Below are positions 27,450 through 36,184 of a stretch of DNA of 64,000 bases, one piece after another. The notes under the pieces were generated by a model that had not been told where the DNA came from, did no database searches, and saw only the letters and a program-made list of their open reading frames with translations. The position numbers were made by a program, and so were the translations under genes. Source of the DNA: Actinomadura sp. NBRC 104412 (GTDB lineage: Bacteria; Actinomycetota; Actinomycetes; Streptosporangiales; Streptosporangiaceae); NCBI RefSeq assembly GCF_030269515.1, contig NZ_BSTM01000011.1:84625-148624 (forward strand), in the 5' to 3' direction. Position 1 is the stretch's first letter, and each line of letters starts with the position of its first letter.

Positions 27450-29540
27450 TTGACCGCCGCGACAGCTGAAGTGAGCACCGACGACGACACGCACGGCTAC
27501 TCCGCCCGGCACCTCTCGGTGCTGGAGGGCCTGGAGGCCGTGCGCAAGCGACCCGGCATGTACATCGGGTCCACCGACAGCCGTGGGCTCGCCCACTGCC
27601 TCTGGGAGATCGTGGACAACTGCGTCGACGAGGCGCTCGCGGGATACTGCACCCACATCTCCGTCGTGCTGCGCGCCGACGGGTCCTTCGAGGTCGGCGA
27701 CAACGGCCGCGGCATCCCCGTCGACATCGAGCCCAAGACCAAGCTGTCCGGCGTCGAACTGGTGATGACCCGGCTGCACGCCGGCGGCAAGTTCGGCGGC
27801 GTGTCCTACACCGCCTCCGGCGGCCTGCACGGCGTCGGCGCCTCCGTCGTCAACGCCCTGTCCGCACGGCTCGACGTCGAGGTCGACCGCGACGGCCACA
27901 CCCACGCCATCAGCTTCCGCCGCGGCCTGCCCGGCGAGTTCGCCGACGAACGCCCGACCTCCCGGTTCAAGCGGCGCTCCGGAGTGCACAAGATCCGCAA
28001 GGTGGCCCGCAGGACCACCGGCACCCGGGTCAGGTTCTGGCCCGACACCCAGATCTTCCTCAAGGGCGCCACCGTCGACCAGTCCCTGGTCATGGACCGG
28101 ATGCGGCAGACCGCCTTCCTCATCCCCGGGCTCACCATCGACGTCCGCGACGAGCGCGGCGACGAGGTCGTCGAGGAGACCTTCCGGTTCGACGGCGGCA
28201 TCGGCGAGTTCTGCTCCTACCTCGCCAAGGACGCCCCGATCATCGACGTCCTGCGGCTCCAGGGACGCGGGCACTTCACCGAGACCGTCCCCGTGCTCGA
28301 CGACCAGGGCCACCTCGTCCCCACCGACGTCGAACGGGACCTGGAGGTCGACGTCGCGCTGCGCTGGGGCACCGGCTACGACACCATCACCAAGTCGTTC
28401 GTCAACGTCATCGCCACCCCCAAGGGCGGCACCCACGTCCGGGGCTTCGACCGCGCGCTCGTCCGCGTCATCAACGACCAGTTGCGCGCCACCCGGCTGC
28501 TCAGGAACGGCGACGAGGACGTCATCAAGGACGACGTGCTGGAGGGCCTGACCGCGGTCGTCACCGTCCGGCTCCCCGAACCCCAGTTCGAGGGCCAGAC
28601 CAAGGAGGTGCTCGGCACCTCGGCCGCCACCCGGATCGTGTCCCAGGTGGTCAGCCGCGAGCTCAAGGCCCTGTTCGACAACCCCCCGCGCGGCCAGAAG
28701 CAGCAGTTGCGCACCGTCCTGGAAAAGGTCGTCGGCGCCGCCAAGACCCGCATCGCCGCCCGCACCCAGCGCGACAACCAGCGCCGCAAGAACGCCCTGG
28801 AGAACTCGGCGCTCCCCGCCAAGCTGGTCGACTGCCGCACCGCCGACGACCGCAGCGAACTGTTCATCGTCGAGGGCGACTCCGCCCTCGGCACCGCCAA
28901 GCTCGCCCGCAACTCCGAGTTCCAGGCGCTGCTGCCCATCCGCGGCAAGATCCTGAACGTGCAGAAGGCGTCCGTCGCCGACATGCTCAAGAACGCCGAA
29001 TGCGCCGCGATCATCCAGGTGATCGGAGCCGGCTCCGGCCGCACCTTCGACCTGGACGCCGCCCGCTACGGCCGCATCATCCTCATGGCCGACGCCGACG
29101 TGGACGGCTCCCATATCCGCACCCTGCTGCTGACGCTCATGTACCGCTACATGCGCCCCATGCTGGAGGCGGGCCGGGTCTTCGCCGCCGTCCCGCCCCT
29201 GCACCGCATCGAGATCATCAAGCCCAGGAAGGGCCAGGACAAGTACGTCTACTGCTACAGCGACGCCGAGCTGCGCAAGAAACTCGTGGAGCTCGAACGC
29301 CGCGGCATCCGCTGGAAGGAACCCGTCCAGCGCTACAAGGGCCTGGGCGAGATGGACGCCGACCAACTCGCCGAAACCACCATGGACCCACGCCACCGCA
29401 TCCTCCGCCGCATCCGCATCGAAGACGCCGAGGAAGCCGAGAGGATCTTCGACCTGCTGATGGGCAGCGAGGTCGCCCCCCGCAGAGAATTCATCACCGC
29501 AGGCGCAACAGAACTAGACATAGAACGCATAGATACGTGA
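27450..29540 (+). CDS. parE: Topoisomerase IV-like type IIA topoisomerase subunit B
   Basis: Encodes 696 residues. The GHKL ATPase domain has EIVDNCVDEAL, GDNGRGIPVD and GGLHGVGASVVNALS; the TOPRIM domain has FIVEGDSALGTAKLARN and LMADADVDGSHI. It pairs with the subunit A gene at 32439-34907 on the other strand to decatenate or relax DNA with ATP. Streptomyces has a similar second type IIA enzyme (ParE/ParC) near hrdB, apart from gyrase, which supports the parE name. The start is TTG with GAGGAG somewhat far upstream; a GTG at 27471 is an alternative. A hairpin array begins directly after the stop. Confidence 0.94.
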   Translation: MTAATAEVSTDDDTHGYSARHLSVLEGLEAVRKRPGMYIGSTDSRGLAHCLWEIVDNCVDEALAGYCTHISVVLRADGSFEVGDNGRGIPVDIEPKTKLSGVELVMTRLHAGGKFGGVSYTASGGLHGVGASVVNALSARLDVEVDRDGHTHAISFRRGLPGEFADERPTSRFKRRSGVHKIRKVARRTTGTRVRFWPDTQIFLKGATVDQSLVMDRMRQTAFLIPGLTIDVRDERGDEVVEETFRFDGGIGEFCSYLAKDAPIIDVLRLQGRGHFTETVPVLDDQGHLVPTDVERDLEVDVALRWGTGYDTITKSFVNVIATPKGGTHVRGFDRALVRVINDQLRATRLLRNGDEDVIKDDVLEGLTAVVTVRLPEPQFEGQTKEVLGTSAATRIVSQVVSRELKALFDNPPRGQKQQLRTVLEKVVGAAKTRIAARTQRDNQRRKNALENSALPAKLVDCRTADDRSELFIVEGDSALGTAKLARNSEFQALLPIRGKILNVQKASVADMLKNAECAAIIQVIGAGSGRTFDLDAARYGRIILMADADVDGSHIRTLLLTLMYRYMRPMLEAGRVFAAVPPLHRIEIIKPRKGQDKYVYCYSDAELRKKLVELERRGIRWKEPVQRYKGLGEMDADQLAETTMDPRHRILRRIRIEDAEEAERIFDLLMGSEVAPRREFITAGATELDIERIDT

Positions 29541-29545
29541 CGCGT

Positions 29546-29806
29546 CGGTGTGGGGGGCGACCCCCCACGCCCCCCGGTGCGTGGTCAGCGACCCCCGCCG
29601 CTCGCCTTGACGGCTCGCGGCGGTGGCGACTCATTGTGGGGGGGCGACCCCCCACGCCCCCCGGTGCGGGGGTCAGCGACCCCCGCCGCTCGCCTTGACG
29701 GCTCGCGGCGGTGGCCACTGACCCCGGGTAGGGGCTCCGCCCCTACGACCCCGGCAGGGGGCTCCGCCCCCTGCACCCCCTTGGGGCTTCGCCCCTGGCC
29801 TCCCTC
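29546..29806. repeat. Second array of GC-rich hairpin modules
   Basis: The array repeats the modules seen at 9914-10530: GGGGGGCGACCCCCC hairpins, the CCGCCGC...GCGGCGG stem with the shared loop TCGCCTTGACGGCTC, and GGGGCTCCGCCCC hairpins. Two full module pairs start near 29550 and 29639, followed by three small hairpins. It begins a few bp after the parE stop and can serve as its terminator. The near-identity of the two arrays 20 kb apart indicates recent copying or gene conversion. Confidence 0.85.
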
Positions 29807-30066
29807 TCTATGACATGTGTGCGCACACCTCGCCGGTGCGGGGCCAGCAGGCCACCGCTGCTCGCCTGGGGCTCGTAGTATCCGATCGCCTGCGTGAGGC
29901 AGGCGGCTGCGGCGAGCATCAGGTCGAAGGCCGACCGCTTCAGGTGCGTCACCCGTTGCCTGAACACTCCCTGCGCCACGGCCAGGCGCACGATCAGCCC
30001 GGGTTTGCCCTTCGCTTGTGACTTGGGGACTGTGGCCTGTGTCTCAGCGGGCTGCTGTCGCGTCAC
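29743..30066 (-). CDS. Small unrecognised ORF running into the hairpin array
   Basis: Encodes up to 107 residues; not recognised. The first ~65 codons (VTRQQPAETQ to LTQAIGYYEPQ) have strong third-position G/C bias and a helical look (LAVAQGVFRQRVTHLKRSAF), so this part may be real coding sequence. The last ~40 codons lie inside the repeat array and look like overwritten sequence, so this may be a gene remnant whose 3' end was replaced. No ribosome site is clear. The remaining gap to the hemerythrin gene shows nothing else. Confidence 0.35.
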   Translation of the reverse strand: MTRQQPAETQATVPKSQAKGKPGLIVRLAVAQGVFRQRVTHLKRSAFDLMLAAAACLTQAIGYYEPQASSGGLLAPHRRGVRTHVIEREARGEAPRGCRGRSPLPGS

Positions 30067-30139
30067 GCCCAGGGGAGCCGCAGCGTCTTGAGTGTATGGA
30101 GCAAGTGATTCTGCGCGGCACCCCGTAAGGGGATCCCTC

Positions 30140-30745
30140 ATGAGCATCGACTTCATGGTCATGTATGCGGCTCACGACGCTTTCCGTCGTGATCTCGACC
30201 GGCTTGCAAACGTTGTGGCGGCGGGCAGGGCCTCCTCACCGCGGGTTCGTGCGGGATGGGCCAATTTCAAACACCAGCTCCGAATCCACCACACCGTCGA
30301 GGACACGGTCCTGTGGCCACGGGTCCAGCGGGCGGCGCGGGGCATGCCGAGCGCGCTGGCGCTGCTCAGGGAGATGGCGGAGGAGCACTCCGGGATCGAA
30401 CCGCTGCTCGCCGCGGTGGACGCGGGGCTGGGCGGGGCGGCCGGTCTGCTTGAGCATGTGGAGGCATTACGGGCGGCAGTCGACGAACACCTCGGCCATG
30501 AGGAACGGTCCGCGCTCCCGCTGGTTCGGTCCGTGCTCACACCGGGGGACTGGGAGGCGTTCACCGAGGAGATCCGGCGCCGCCAGGGCGTCCAGGGCAC
30601 GGCGGTCTTCGTGCCGTGGGTCATCGACGGGATCGCGCCCACCGAGCGGAGCAGGTTCCTGGCCACGCTGCCCCCGCCGGTACGCAGCCTCAACCGGCTG
30701 ACCTGGGAGCGCCGTTACCGCAAGCTTCGCTTGTGGGCGGTCTGA
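30140..30745 (+). CDS. Hemerythrin HHE-domain protein
   Basis: Encodes 201 residues, a four-helix bundle with the histidine and acidic residues expected for a di-iron site: AAHDAFRRDLDRL, HQLRIHHTVEDTVLWP, EEHSGIEPLL and VDEHLGHEERSALPL. Hemerythrin-like proteins bind oxygen, nitric oxide or iron in the cytosol. The ATG is chosen for the AAGGGG site upstream; a longer frame would start at 30092. The C-terminal ~55 residues (LNRLTWERRYRKLRLWAV) are basic and lie outside the usual bundle. It converges with the thioredoxin-fold gene. Confidence 0.9.
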   Translation: MSIDFMVMYAAHDAFRRDLDRLANVVAAGRASSPRVRAGWANFKHQLRIHHTVEDTVLWPRVQRAARGMPSALALLREMAEEHSGIEPLLAAVDAGLGGAAGLLEHVEALRAAVDEHLGHEERSALPLVRSVLTPGDWEAFTEEIRRRQGVQGTAVFVPWVIDGIAPTERSRFLATLPPPVRSLNRLTWERRYRKLRLWAV

Positions 30746-30758
30746 GCGTCGGCGGAGT

Positions 30759-31328
30759 TCAGCCGGGTTCGTTGCCGGGCTTCCACTTGAGGCTGCACCC
30801 CAGGCTGGGCGTGTGCGGCTCTGGGACGGCCTTTCCTGCCAGGACGAGGTCGGCCGCTGCGCGTAGGGTGGCGCCGTCTGATGGGACGTCGTTGCGGGGA
30901 CGGGCGCCGTCGAACTCGCCGCGGTAGGCCAGCCGCCGGTCCGCGTCGTACAGGAAGAAGTCGGGAGTGCAGGCCGCCCGGTAGGCGCGCGCGACCTCCT
31001 GCGTCTCGTCCAGCAGGTAGGGGAAGGTGAAACCGGCGCGCTCGGCCTGCTCACGCATGTGCGCGGCGTCGTCATCGGGGTACTGGACGGTGTCGTTGCT
31101 GGAGATCCCGATGGTGGCCAGGCCCTTGGCGGCATAGTCGGCGGTGAACTCGCCCAGGGCCTTCTCCACGCGGCGTACGTACGGGCAGTGGTTGCAGAGG
31201 AACACCACCAGCAGCGCGGGCGCGTCCGCGAACGTCCCCGGAGAAACGGCGGGGCCGCCGCCGACCGGCGGGAGAGTGAAGTCGGGAGCGGGCGTGCCCA
31301 GAGGCACCATGAACGATGCGATCGCCAT
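30759..31328 (-). CDS. Thioredoxin-fold (AhpC/TSA-like) protein
   Basis: Encodes 189 residues. The fold opens with MVPLGTPAPDFTLPPVGGG and carries a CNHC motif at residues 45-48 (VVFLCNHCPYVRRVE), then GISSNDTVQYPDDD and CTPDFFLYDADRRLAYRG. It matches the thioredoxin-family proteins related to peroxiredoxins and YneN. The CxHC pair suits a redox or peroxidase role in the cytosol; there is no signal peptide. The ATG sits after GGAGAG. It is divergent from the ketosteroid-isomerase-like gene. Confidence 0.88.
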   Translation of the reverse strand: MAIASFMVPLGTPAPDFTLPPVGGGPAVSPGTFADAPALLVVFLCNHCPYVRRVEKALGEFTADYAAKGLATIGISSNDTVQYPDDDAAHMREQAERAGFTFPYLLDETQEVARAYRAACTPDFFLYDADRRLAYRGEFDGARPRNDVPSDGATLRAAADLVLAGKAVPEPHTPSLGCSLKWKPGNEPG

Positions 31329-31442
31329 GGCGCCATTCTCTCCCGGCGTGGTGCCCGGCCGGAACCAAGGCCCGCGCAGTGCCCGTACGAAGCGGGCGCT
31401 TAGTACGATCCGTTGCGTCCCGAGCGAAAGTAGGGTGAGCGC

Positions 31443-31811
31443 ATGCCGGCACAGGAGCAGATGAAGAAGGCCCTTCAGACCTACGTCGACAGCTTCAACG
31501 AGGGGGACGCGGCCACGATCGCGGCATTGTTCGCCGACGACGCCGTGATCGAGGACCCGGTCGGCAAGCCGCAGATCTCCGGGCGTCCCGCGATCGACGA
31601 GTTCTACGCCAAAGCCATCAGTGCCGGCACCAAGCTCACCCTGGACGGGCCGATCCGCGGCTCGCATGGCAAGGGCGCCGCCATGGCCCTCACCATCGAA
31701 GTCCCGGCGATGAACCTGCGGATCCGCGCCATCGACGCGATGACGTTCAACGACGATGGCAAGATCGTTGAGATGCGCGCTTACTGGGGCCCGGACGACT
31801 TCGAGAAATGA
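31443..31811 (+). CDS. Ketosteroid isomerase-like (SnoaL/NTF2 fold) protein
   Basis: Encodes 122 residues. The NTF2-like fold has Tyr14 (ALQTYVDSFNEGD) and Asp38 (AVIEDPVG) at the numbering known for bacterial delta-5-3-ketosteroid isomerase, and Asp98 (RIRAIDAMTFN) near the third catalytic position (Asp99). This makes true ketosteroid isomerisation more plausible than for most SnoaL-like proteins. No steroid catabolic genes are nearby, so the substrate remains inferred. Confidence 0.85.
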   Translation: MPAQEQMKKALQTYVDSFNEGDAATIAALFADDAVIEDPVGKPQISGRPAIDEFYAKAISAGTKLTLDGPIRGSHGKGAAMALTIEVPAMNLRIRAIDAMTFNDDGKIVEMRAYWGPDDFEK

Positions 31812-32438
31812 CCGCGCGCCGGCCGCCCCATAACTGACCCACCCCCAACGGGAACCGACCGGGCGCCGCAGGTCAGAGATCATCGCCGCGAGCCCTGCGA
31901 CGAACGCGGAAGCGCGCACCCCCATCAGGGGGAGACCCCCACAATGACCCGCTGCGTGCGCCCCCCAAAGGGTAAGGGGCGGACCCAAAAAGGGGCGCTG
32001 AATCCTGGGCCGGGGCGTAGGAAGGAGTTCCGCCGGGTGAGTGGTCGCCGCTGTGGGTTTTCGGGTTAGCGGGGGTTGCTCATCAAGCGTCGTGTGGTGT
32101 CCAGGGGGCCACCTCATGATGCCCGGTAGGCCGGTCTACCGTGCCTTGGCGGGGGCAGGCCCCGTCAGGGTGGGGGTGTCGTGGCCTGCTTCGGGGTGGG
32201 GTGCCCCTCGCCGTGACGCGGGTGTGGGGTGGAGTCCCTGCGGGGTGAGTGGTCGTGTCTTCGGGCCAGCGTGGGAACGGGGTGTCGGGTGGGTCGCTGG
32301 CGTAACTACCCGCTAGGCCGCTTCCATCAAGTCACAGCGTGGGCGAGGGGCGAAGCCTACGGGAGCCCCCCGCCGGGGTCAGCGGTCACCGTCGCGAGCG
32401 GTGGGGGCCGCTGACCCCGGGGGTGCCCCTCACATGTG
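31812..32438. other. 627-bp gene-free region with repeat relics and parC terminator
   Basis: No convincing gene on either strand. The first 180 bp hold G-tract/C-tract hairpins resembling module 1 of the arrays. The middle (32040-32330) is G-rich on the plus strand with no coding bias. The last part has relics of the array (GGGGCGAAGCC) merging into the hairpin that follows parC. Confidence 0.6.
32373..32420 (-). terminator. Hairpin downstream of parC
   Basis: A perfect 13-bp stem (CCGGGGTCAGCGG with CCGCTGACCCCGG) encloses a second 5-bp stem (CACCG/CGGTG). It lies 19 bp after the parC stop. The stem sequence is related to the array modules, so a mobile hairpin module may have become a terminator. 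Confidence 0.75.
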
Positions 32439-34907
32439 TCACACGGGTTCGTGCGCTGCGATCACTCCGCCTCCTAGGGCGGCTATGGGGGTTTCCAGTT
32501 TCTCGCCGGAGCCGTCGCGGCGGCCTAGGGCGTGGTCGATGGGGAGGGGCTTGCCTGTGTCGGAGGCGGCCTTGACGGGGGTGGGGCCGGCCCAGGCCAT
32601 GATCAGGGTGTCCTCGCCCTTGAGGAAGCGGTGGCAGCGTACGCCTCCGGTGGCGCGGCCCTTGGCGGGGAAGTCGGCGAAGTCGGAGACCTTGATCGCG
32701 CCGGTCTGGGTGCCCGGCAGGGCCGAGGACGACCCGGAGATCGTCACGACGCGGGACTCCCGGGACGGGGCGAGGGCGCCGAACCAGATGACCCGGGCAC
32801 CGGCCGACAGTTTGATGCCCGCCATGCCGCCGGCCGCGCGGCCCTGGGGGCGGACGTTGGACGCCGCGAAGTGCAGCAGTTGCGCGTCGCTGGTGATGAA
32901 GACGAGATGGTCGTCGTCGGCGGCCATCACGGCACCGACCACCTCGTCATCGTCCTTCAGGGAGATGACCTCGAACTCGTCGCGGTTCGCCGGGTAGTCG
33001 GGGACGACCCGCTTGACCACGCCCTGGACCGTGCCCAGGGCGAACGGGGCGTCGAGGGCGGCCAGGCCCACGACGCGTTCGCCGGGTTCGAGCTCGACGT
33101 ACTCGGTGACCGCGGCGCCGCCCGCCAGGGACGGGGGTGAGGCCGAGGTCGGCAGTGTGGGCAGGTCGATGACCTCGATGCGGATCATCCGTCCCGTGGA
33201 GGTGACCGCGCCCACCTGGGAGCGCGCGGTGGCGCGTACGGCCGACACCAGCACGTCGTGCGGGGCGCGGGGGCCGTCCGCGGCGAGCGGCTCGGCGGAG
33301 GCGGTGCGGGCCAGCAGGCCGGTGGACGACATCAGCACCAGGCACGGGTCGTCGGCGACCTCCAGCGGCACCTCGGCGGTCGCGGCCTGGCCGGACGATT
33401 CGAGCAGGACGGTGCGGCGCGGGGTGGTGTATTCCTTGGCGACCGCGGCCAGTTCCTTGGACACCACGCCGCGCAGCTTCTTTTCCGATTCGAGGATCGC
33501 GGTGAGCTGGGCGATCTCCTTGGTCAGCTGCTCCTTCTCCTTCTCCAGCTCCAGCCGGTCGTAGCGGGTGAGGCGGCGCAGCGGCGTGTCGAGGATGTAC
33601 TGGGCCTGGACGTCCGACAGCTCGAAGATCTGCATCAGCCGGGACTTGGCCTGGGCGGCGTCGTCGCTGTCGCGGATGACCTGGATGACCTCGTCGATGT
33701 TGAGCAGCGCGATCATCAGGCCGTCGACCAGGTGCAGGCGGTCCTCGCGCTTCTTGCGGCGGTGGGCCGAGCGGCGCCGGACGACCTCGATGCGGTGGTC
33801 GACGTACACCTGGAGCATGTCCTTGAGCCCCAGCGTGCGGGGCTGGCCGTCGACCAGCGCCACGTTGTTGATGCCGAAGGTCTCCTCCATCGGCGTCAGC
33901 CGGTACAGCTCGGCCAGCACCGCCTCCGGGTTGAAGCCGTTCTTGACCTCGATGACCAGCCGCAGCCCCACGTTGCGGTCGGTGAGGTCCTTCAGGTCGG
34001 AGATCCCGTTGAGCCGCTTGGCGTTGACCAGCTCCTTGATCTTGGCCTTGACCCGTTCGGGGCCGACCGCGTACGGGAGTTCGGTGACCACGATGCCCTT
34101 GCGGCGCGGGGTGACGTTCTCGATGTGCGCGGTGGCGCGGGTGCGGAAGGTGCCGCGGCCCCGCTCGTAGGCGTCGCGGATGCCGTCCAGGCCCACGATC
34201 CGGCCGCCGGTCGGCAGGTCGGGCCCGGGGACGAAGCGCATCAGGTCGTCGAGTGTGGCGTCCGGGTGGTCGATCAGGTGCCGGGCGGCGGCGACCACCT
34301 CGCCCAGGTTGTGCGGGGCCATGTTGGTGGCCATCCCGACCGCGATCCCGGACGCGCCGTTCACCAGGAGGTTCGGGAACGCGGCGGGCAGGACCTCGGG
34401 CTCGCTCTCCTGGCCGTCGTAGTTGGGCCGGAAGTCGACGGTGTCCTCGTCGATGGACTCGACCATCAGCGTGGCCTCGCGGCTCATCCGCGCCTCGGTG
34501 TACCGCATGGCGGCGGGCAGGTCGTCGCCGCCGAGCGAGCCGAAGTTGCCGTGCCCGTCGACCAGCGGCATCCGCATCGCCCACCGCTGGGCCATCCGCA
34601 CCATGGCGTCGTAGATGGGGCTGTCGCCGTGCGGGTGCAGCTTGCCCATCACCTCGCCCACGACGCGGGCGCACTTGACGTGGCCGCGGTCGGGGCGCAG
34701 CCCCATGTCGTTCATCGAGTAGACGATCCGCCGCTGGACGGGCTTGAGCCCGTCCCGGGCGTCGGGGAGCGCCCGCTGGTAGATGACCGAGTACGCGTAC
34801 TCGAGAAAGCTGCCGCGCATCTCCTCGGAGACATCGACGTCGATGATGTTCTCTTCGAAGTCGGGCGGTGGAGGGGCCTGGGATCCGCGTCGTGCCATGT
34901 GGGACAT
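32439..34907 (-). CDS. parC: Topoisomerase IV-like type IIA topoisomerase subunit A
   Basis: Encodes 822 residues. The cleavage domain includes LPDARDGLKPVQRRIVYSM, the quinolone-resistance region HPHGDSPIYDAM (Ser96) and catalytic Tyr136 in AAMRYTEARMS. The C-terminal half is a beta-propeller with GyrA-box-like blades, ending in GRATGGVRCHRFLKGEDTL. It partners the ParE encoded on the opposite strand 3 kb away. An ATG three codons later (MARRGSQ) is an alternative start. The quinolone region carries Ser, the sensitive-type residue. Confidence 0.94.
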   Translation of the reverse strand: MSHMARRGSQAPPPPDFEENIIDVDVSEEMRGSFLEYAYSVIYQRALPDARDGLKPVQRRIVYSMNDMGLRPDRGHVKCARVVGEVMGKLHPHGDSPIYDAMVRMAQRWAMRMPLVDGHGNFGSLGGDDLPAAMRYTEARMSREATLMVESIDEDTVDFRPNYDGQESEPEVLPAAFPNLLVNGASGIAVGMATNMAPHNLGEVVAAARHLIDHPDATLDDLMRFVPGPDLPTGGRIVGLDGIRDAYERGRGTFRTRATAHIENVTPRRKGIVVTELPYAVGPERVKAKIKELVNAKRLNGISDLKDLTDRNVGLRLVIEVKNGFNPEAVLAELYRLTPMEETFGINNVALVDGQPRTLGLKDMLQVYVDHRIEVVRRRSAHRRKKREDRLHLVDGLMIALLNIDEVIQVIRDSDDAAQAKSRLMQIFELSDVQAQYILDTPLRRLTRYDRLELEKEKEQLTKEIAQLTAILESEKKLRGVVSKELAAVAKEYTTPRRTVLLESSGQAATAEVPLEVADDPCLVLMSSTGLLARTASAEPLAADGPRAPHDVLVSAVRATARSQVGAVTSTGRMIRIEVIDLPTLPTSASPPSLAGGAAVTEYVELEPGERVVGLAALDAPFALGTVQGVVKRVVPDYPANRDEFEVISLKDDDEVVGAVMAADDDHLVFITSDAQLLHFAASNVRPQGRAAGGMAGIKLSAGARVIWFGALAPSRESRVVTISGSSSALPGTQTGAIKVSDFADFPAKGRATGGVRCHRFLKGEDTLIMAWAGPTPVKAASDTGKPLPIDHALGRRDGSGEKLETPIAALGGGVIAAHEPV

Positions 34908-35004
34908 TGTGGCGGGTCCCTGAGACAGATTCGCACCGCACCGCCTTCCGGCGCGCCGGAGAACCGGGGGGTGGTGGACGGGGCGATCGCCGAGGAGGTA
35001 TGCG

Positions 35005-36171
35005 ATGAGCCCGCTGGCCGACTTCCAGAACGAGATCTACCTGAACGGACTCGGCGATGTCCTCCCGGAGCTGCCGACCGATCTGACCAGGCTGGAGGCG
35101 CTGGCCGCCGAGCGGCTCACGGAACGGGCGTTCGGGTACGTGGCCGGCTCGGCGGGCAGCGAGGCGACCGCGCGGGCCAACCGGGCGGCCTTCGACCGGT
35201 GGCGGATCGTGCCGCGGATGCTCCGGGACGTGGCTCACCGCGACCTGTCGGTGGAGGTGCTGGGCACGGCGATGCCCGCGCCCGTCCTGCTCGCCCCCAT
35301 CGGCGTCCAGTCCACGTTCCATCCGGACGGGGAGCTGGCGACGGCGCGGGCCGCGGCGGCGTGCGGGCTGACGATGGTGTCCAGTACGGCCGCGTCCTAC
35401 ACGATGGAGGAGGCGGCCGAGGCGAACGGGGACGGCGCCCGCTGGTACCAGCTGTACTGGCCCAAGGACCGCGACCTGGCCGCCAGCTTCCTGGAACGCG
35501 CGAAGGCGGCCGGCTACAGCGCCCTGGTTGTGACCTTGGACACGTTCACGATGGCGTGGCGGCCGCGCGACCTCGATAAGGCGTACCTGCCGTTCCTGCG
35601 CGGGGTGGGTGTCGCCAACTACTTCGCCGACCCGGTCTTCCAGAAGGCGGTCGGCGGGCCGGTCACCGACGCCAACCGCGACACCGCCCTCCTGCACTGG
35701 GTCGCCAACTTCGGGAATCCCACGCTGACCTGGGACGATCTGGGCTTCCTCCGGGAGCGCTGGGACGGCCCGATCGCGCTCAAGGGCATCCAGCAGCCCG
35801 ACGACGCCCGCCGCGCCGTGGCCGCGGGGATGGACGGAGTGATCGTCTCCAACCACGGCGGGCGGCAGGTGGACGGGGCCATCGCGTCCCTGGACGCGCT
35901 CCCGGCCATCGTGGAGGCCGTAGGGGACCGGACGACGGTGCTGTTCGACAGCGGTATCCGTACGGGTGCCGACATCGCCAAGCCGCTCGCCCTCGGCGCC
36001 AAGGCGGTGCTGGTGGGACGCCCCTACGCCTACGGGCTCGGCCTCGGTGGTGAGGCGGGTGTGCGGCACGTCTTGCGCTGCGTGATGGCCGAGTTGGAGC
36101 TCACGCTGGCGCTGTCGGGGCACACCCGCCCCGGCGACCTGAGCCCGGATGTCCTGGCCCGCGTCGAGTGA
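35005..36171 (+). CDS. FMN-dependent alpha-hydroxy-acid oxidase/dehydrogenase
   Basis: Encodes 388 residues of the lactate oxidase/glycolate oxidase TIM-barrel family. FYVAGSAGSE-type opening (FGYVAGSAGSEAT), APIGVQSTFHPDGE, WYQLYWPKDRD, the catalytic histidine and arginine in VSNHGGRQVDG, and DSGIRTGADIAKPLALGAKAV for FMN phosphate are all present. It oxidises a 2-hydroxy acid, most likely lactate or a close relative, to the keto acid. A GAGGAGGT ribosome site lies before the ATG. It is divergent from parC and convergent with the next gene. Confidence 0.92.
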   Translation: MSPLADFQNEIYLNGLGDVLPELPTDLTRLEALAAERLTERAFGYVAGSAGSEATARANRAAFDRWRIVPRMLRDVAHRDLSVEVLGTAMPAPVLLAPIGVQSTFHPDGELATARAAAACGLTMVSSTAASYTMEEAAEANGDGARWYQLYWPKDRDLAASFLERAKAAGYSALVVTLDTFTMAWRPRDLDKAYLPFLRGVGVANYFADPVFQKAVGGPVTDANRDTALLHWVANFGNPTLTWDDLGFLRERWDGPIALKGIQQPDDARRAVAAGMDGVIVSNHGGRQVDGAIASLDALPAIVEAVGDRTTVLFDSGIRTGADIAKPLALGAKAVLVGRPYAYGLGLGGEAGVRHVLRCVMAELELTLALSGHTRPGDLSPDVLARVE

Positions 36172-36184
36172 CCGGGCGCGCCCG

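Noticed and set aside
27105..29396. Very long minus-strand frame continuing upstream of the ABC ATPase, opposite parE
   Set aside because: The part beyond the ATPase start is a GC-rich shadow of parE; the ABC N-terminal motif fixes the start at 27104.
32041..32316. Short plus-strand frame in the parC 3' region
   Set aside because: No coding bias, no ribosome site and low-complexity Gly/Trp-rich translation.
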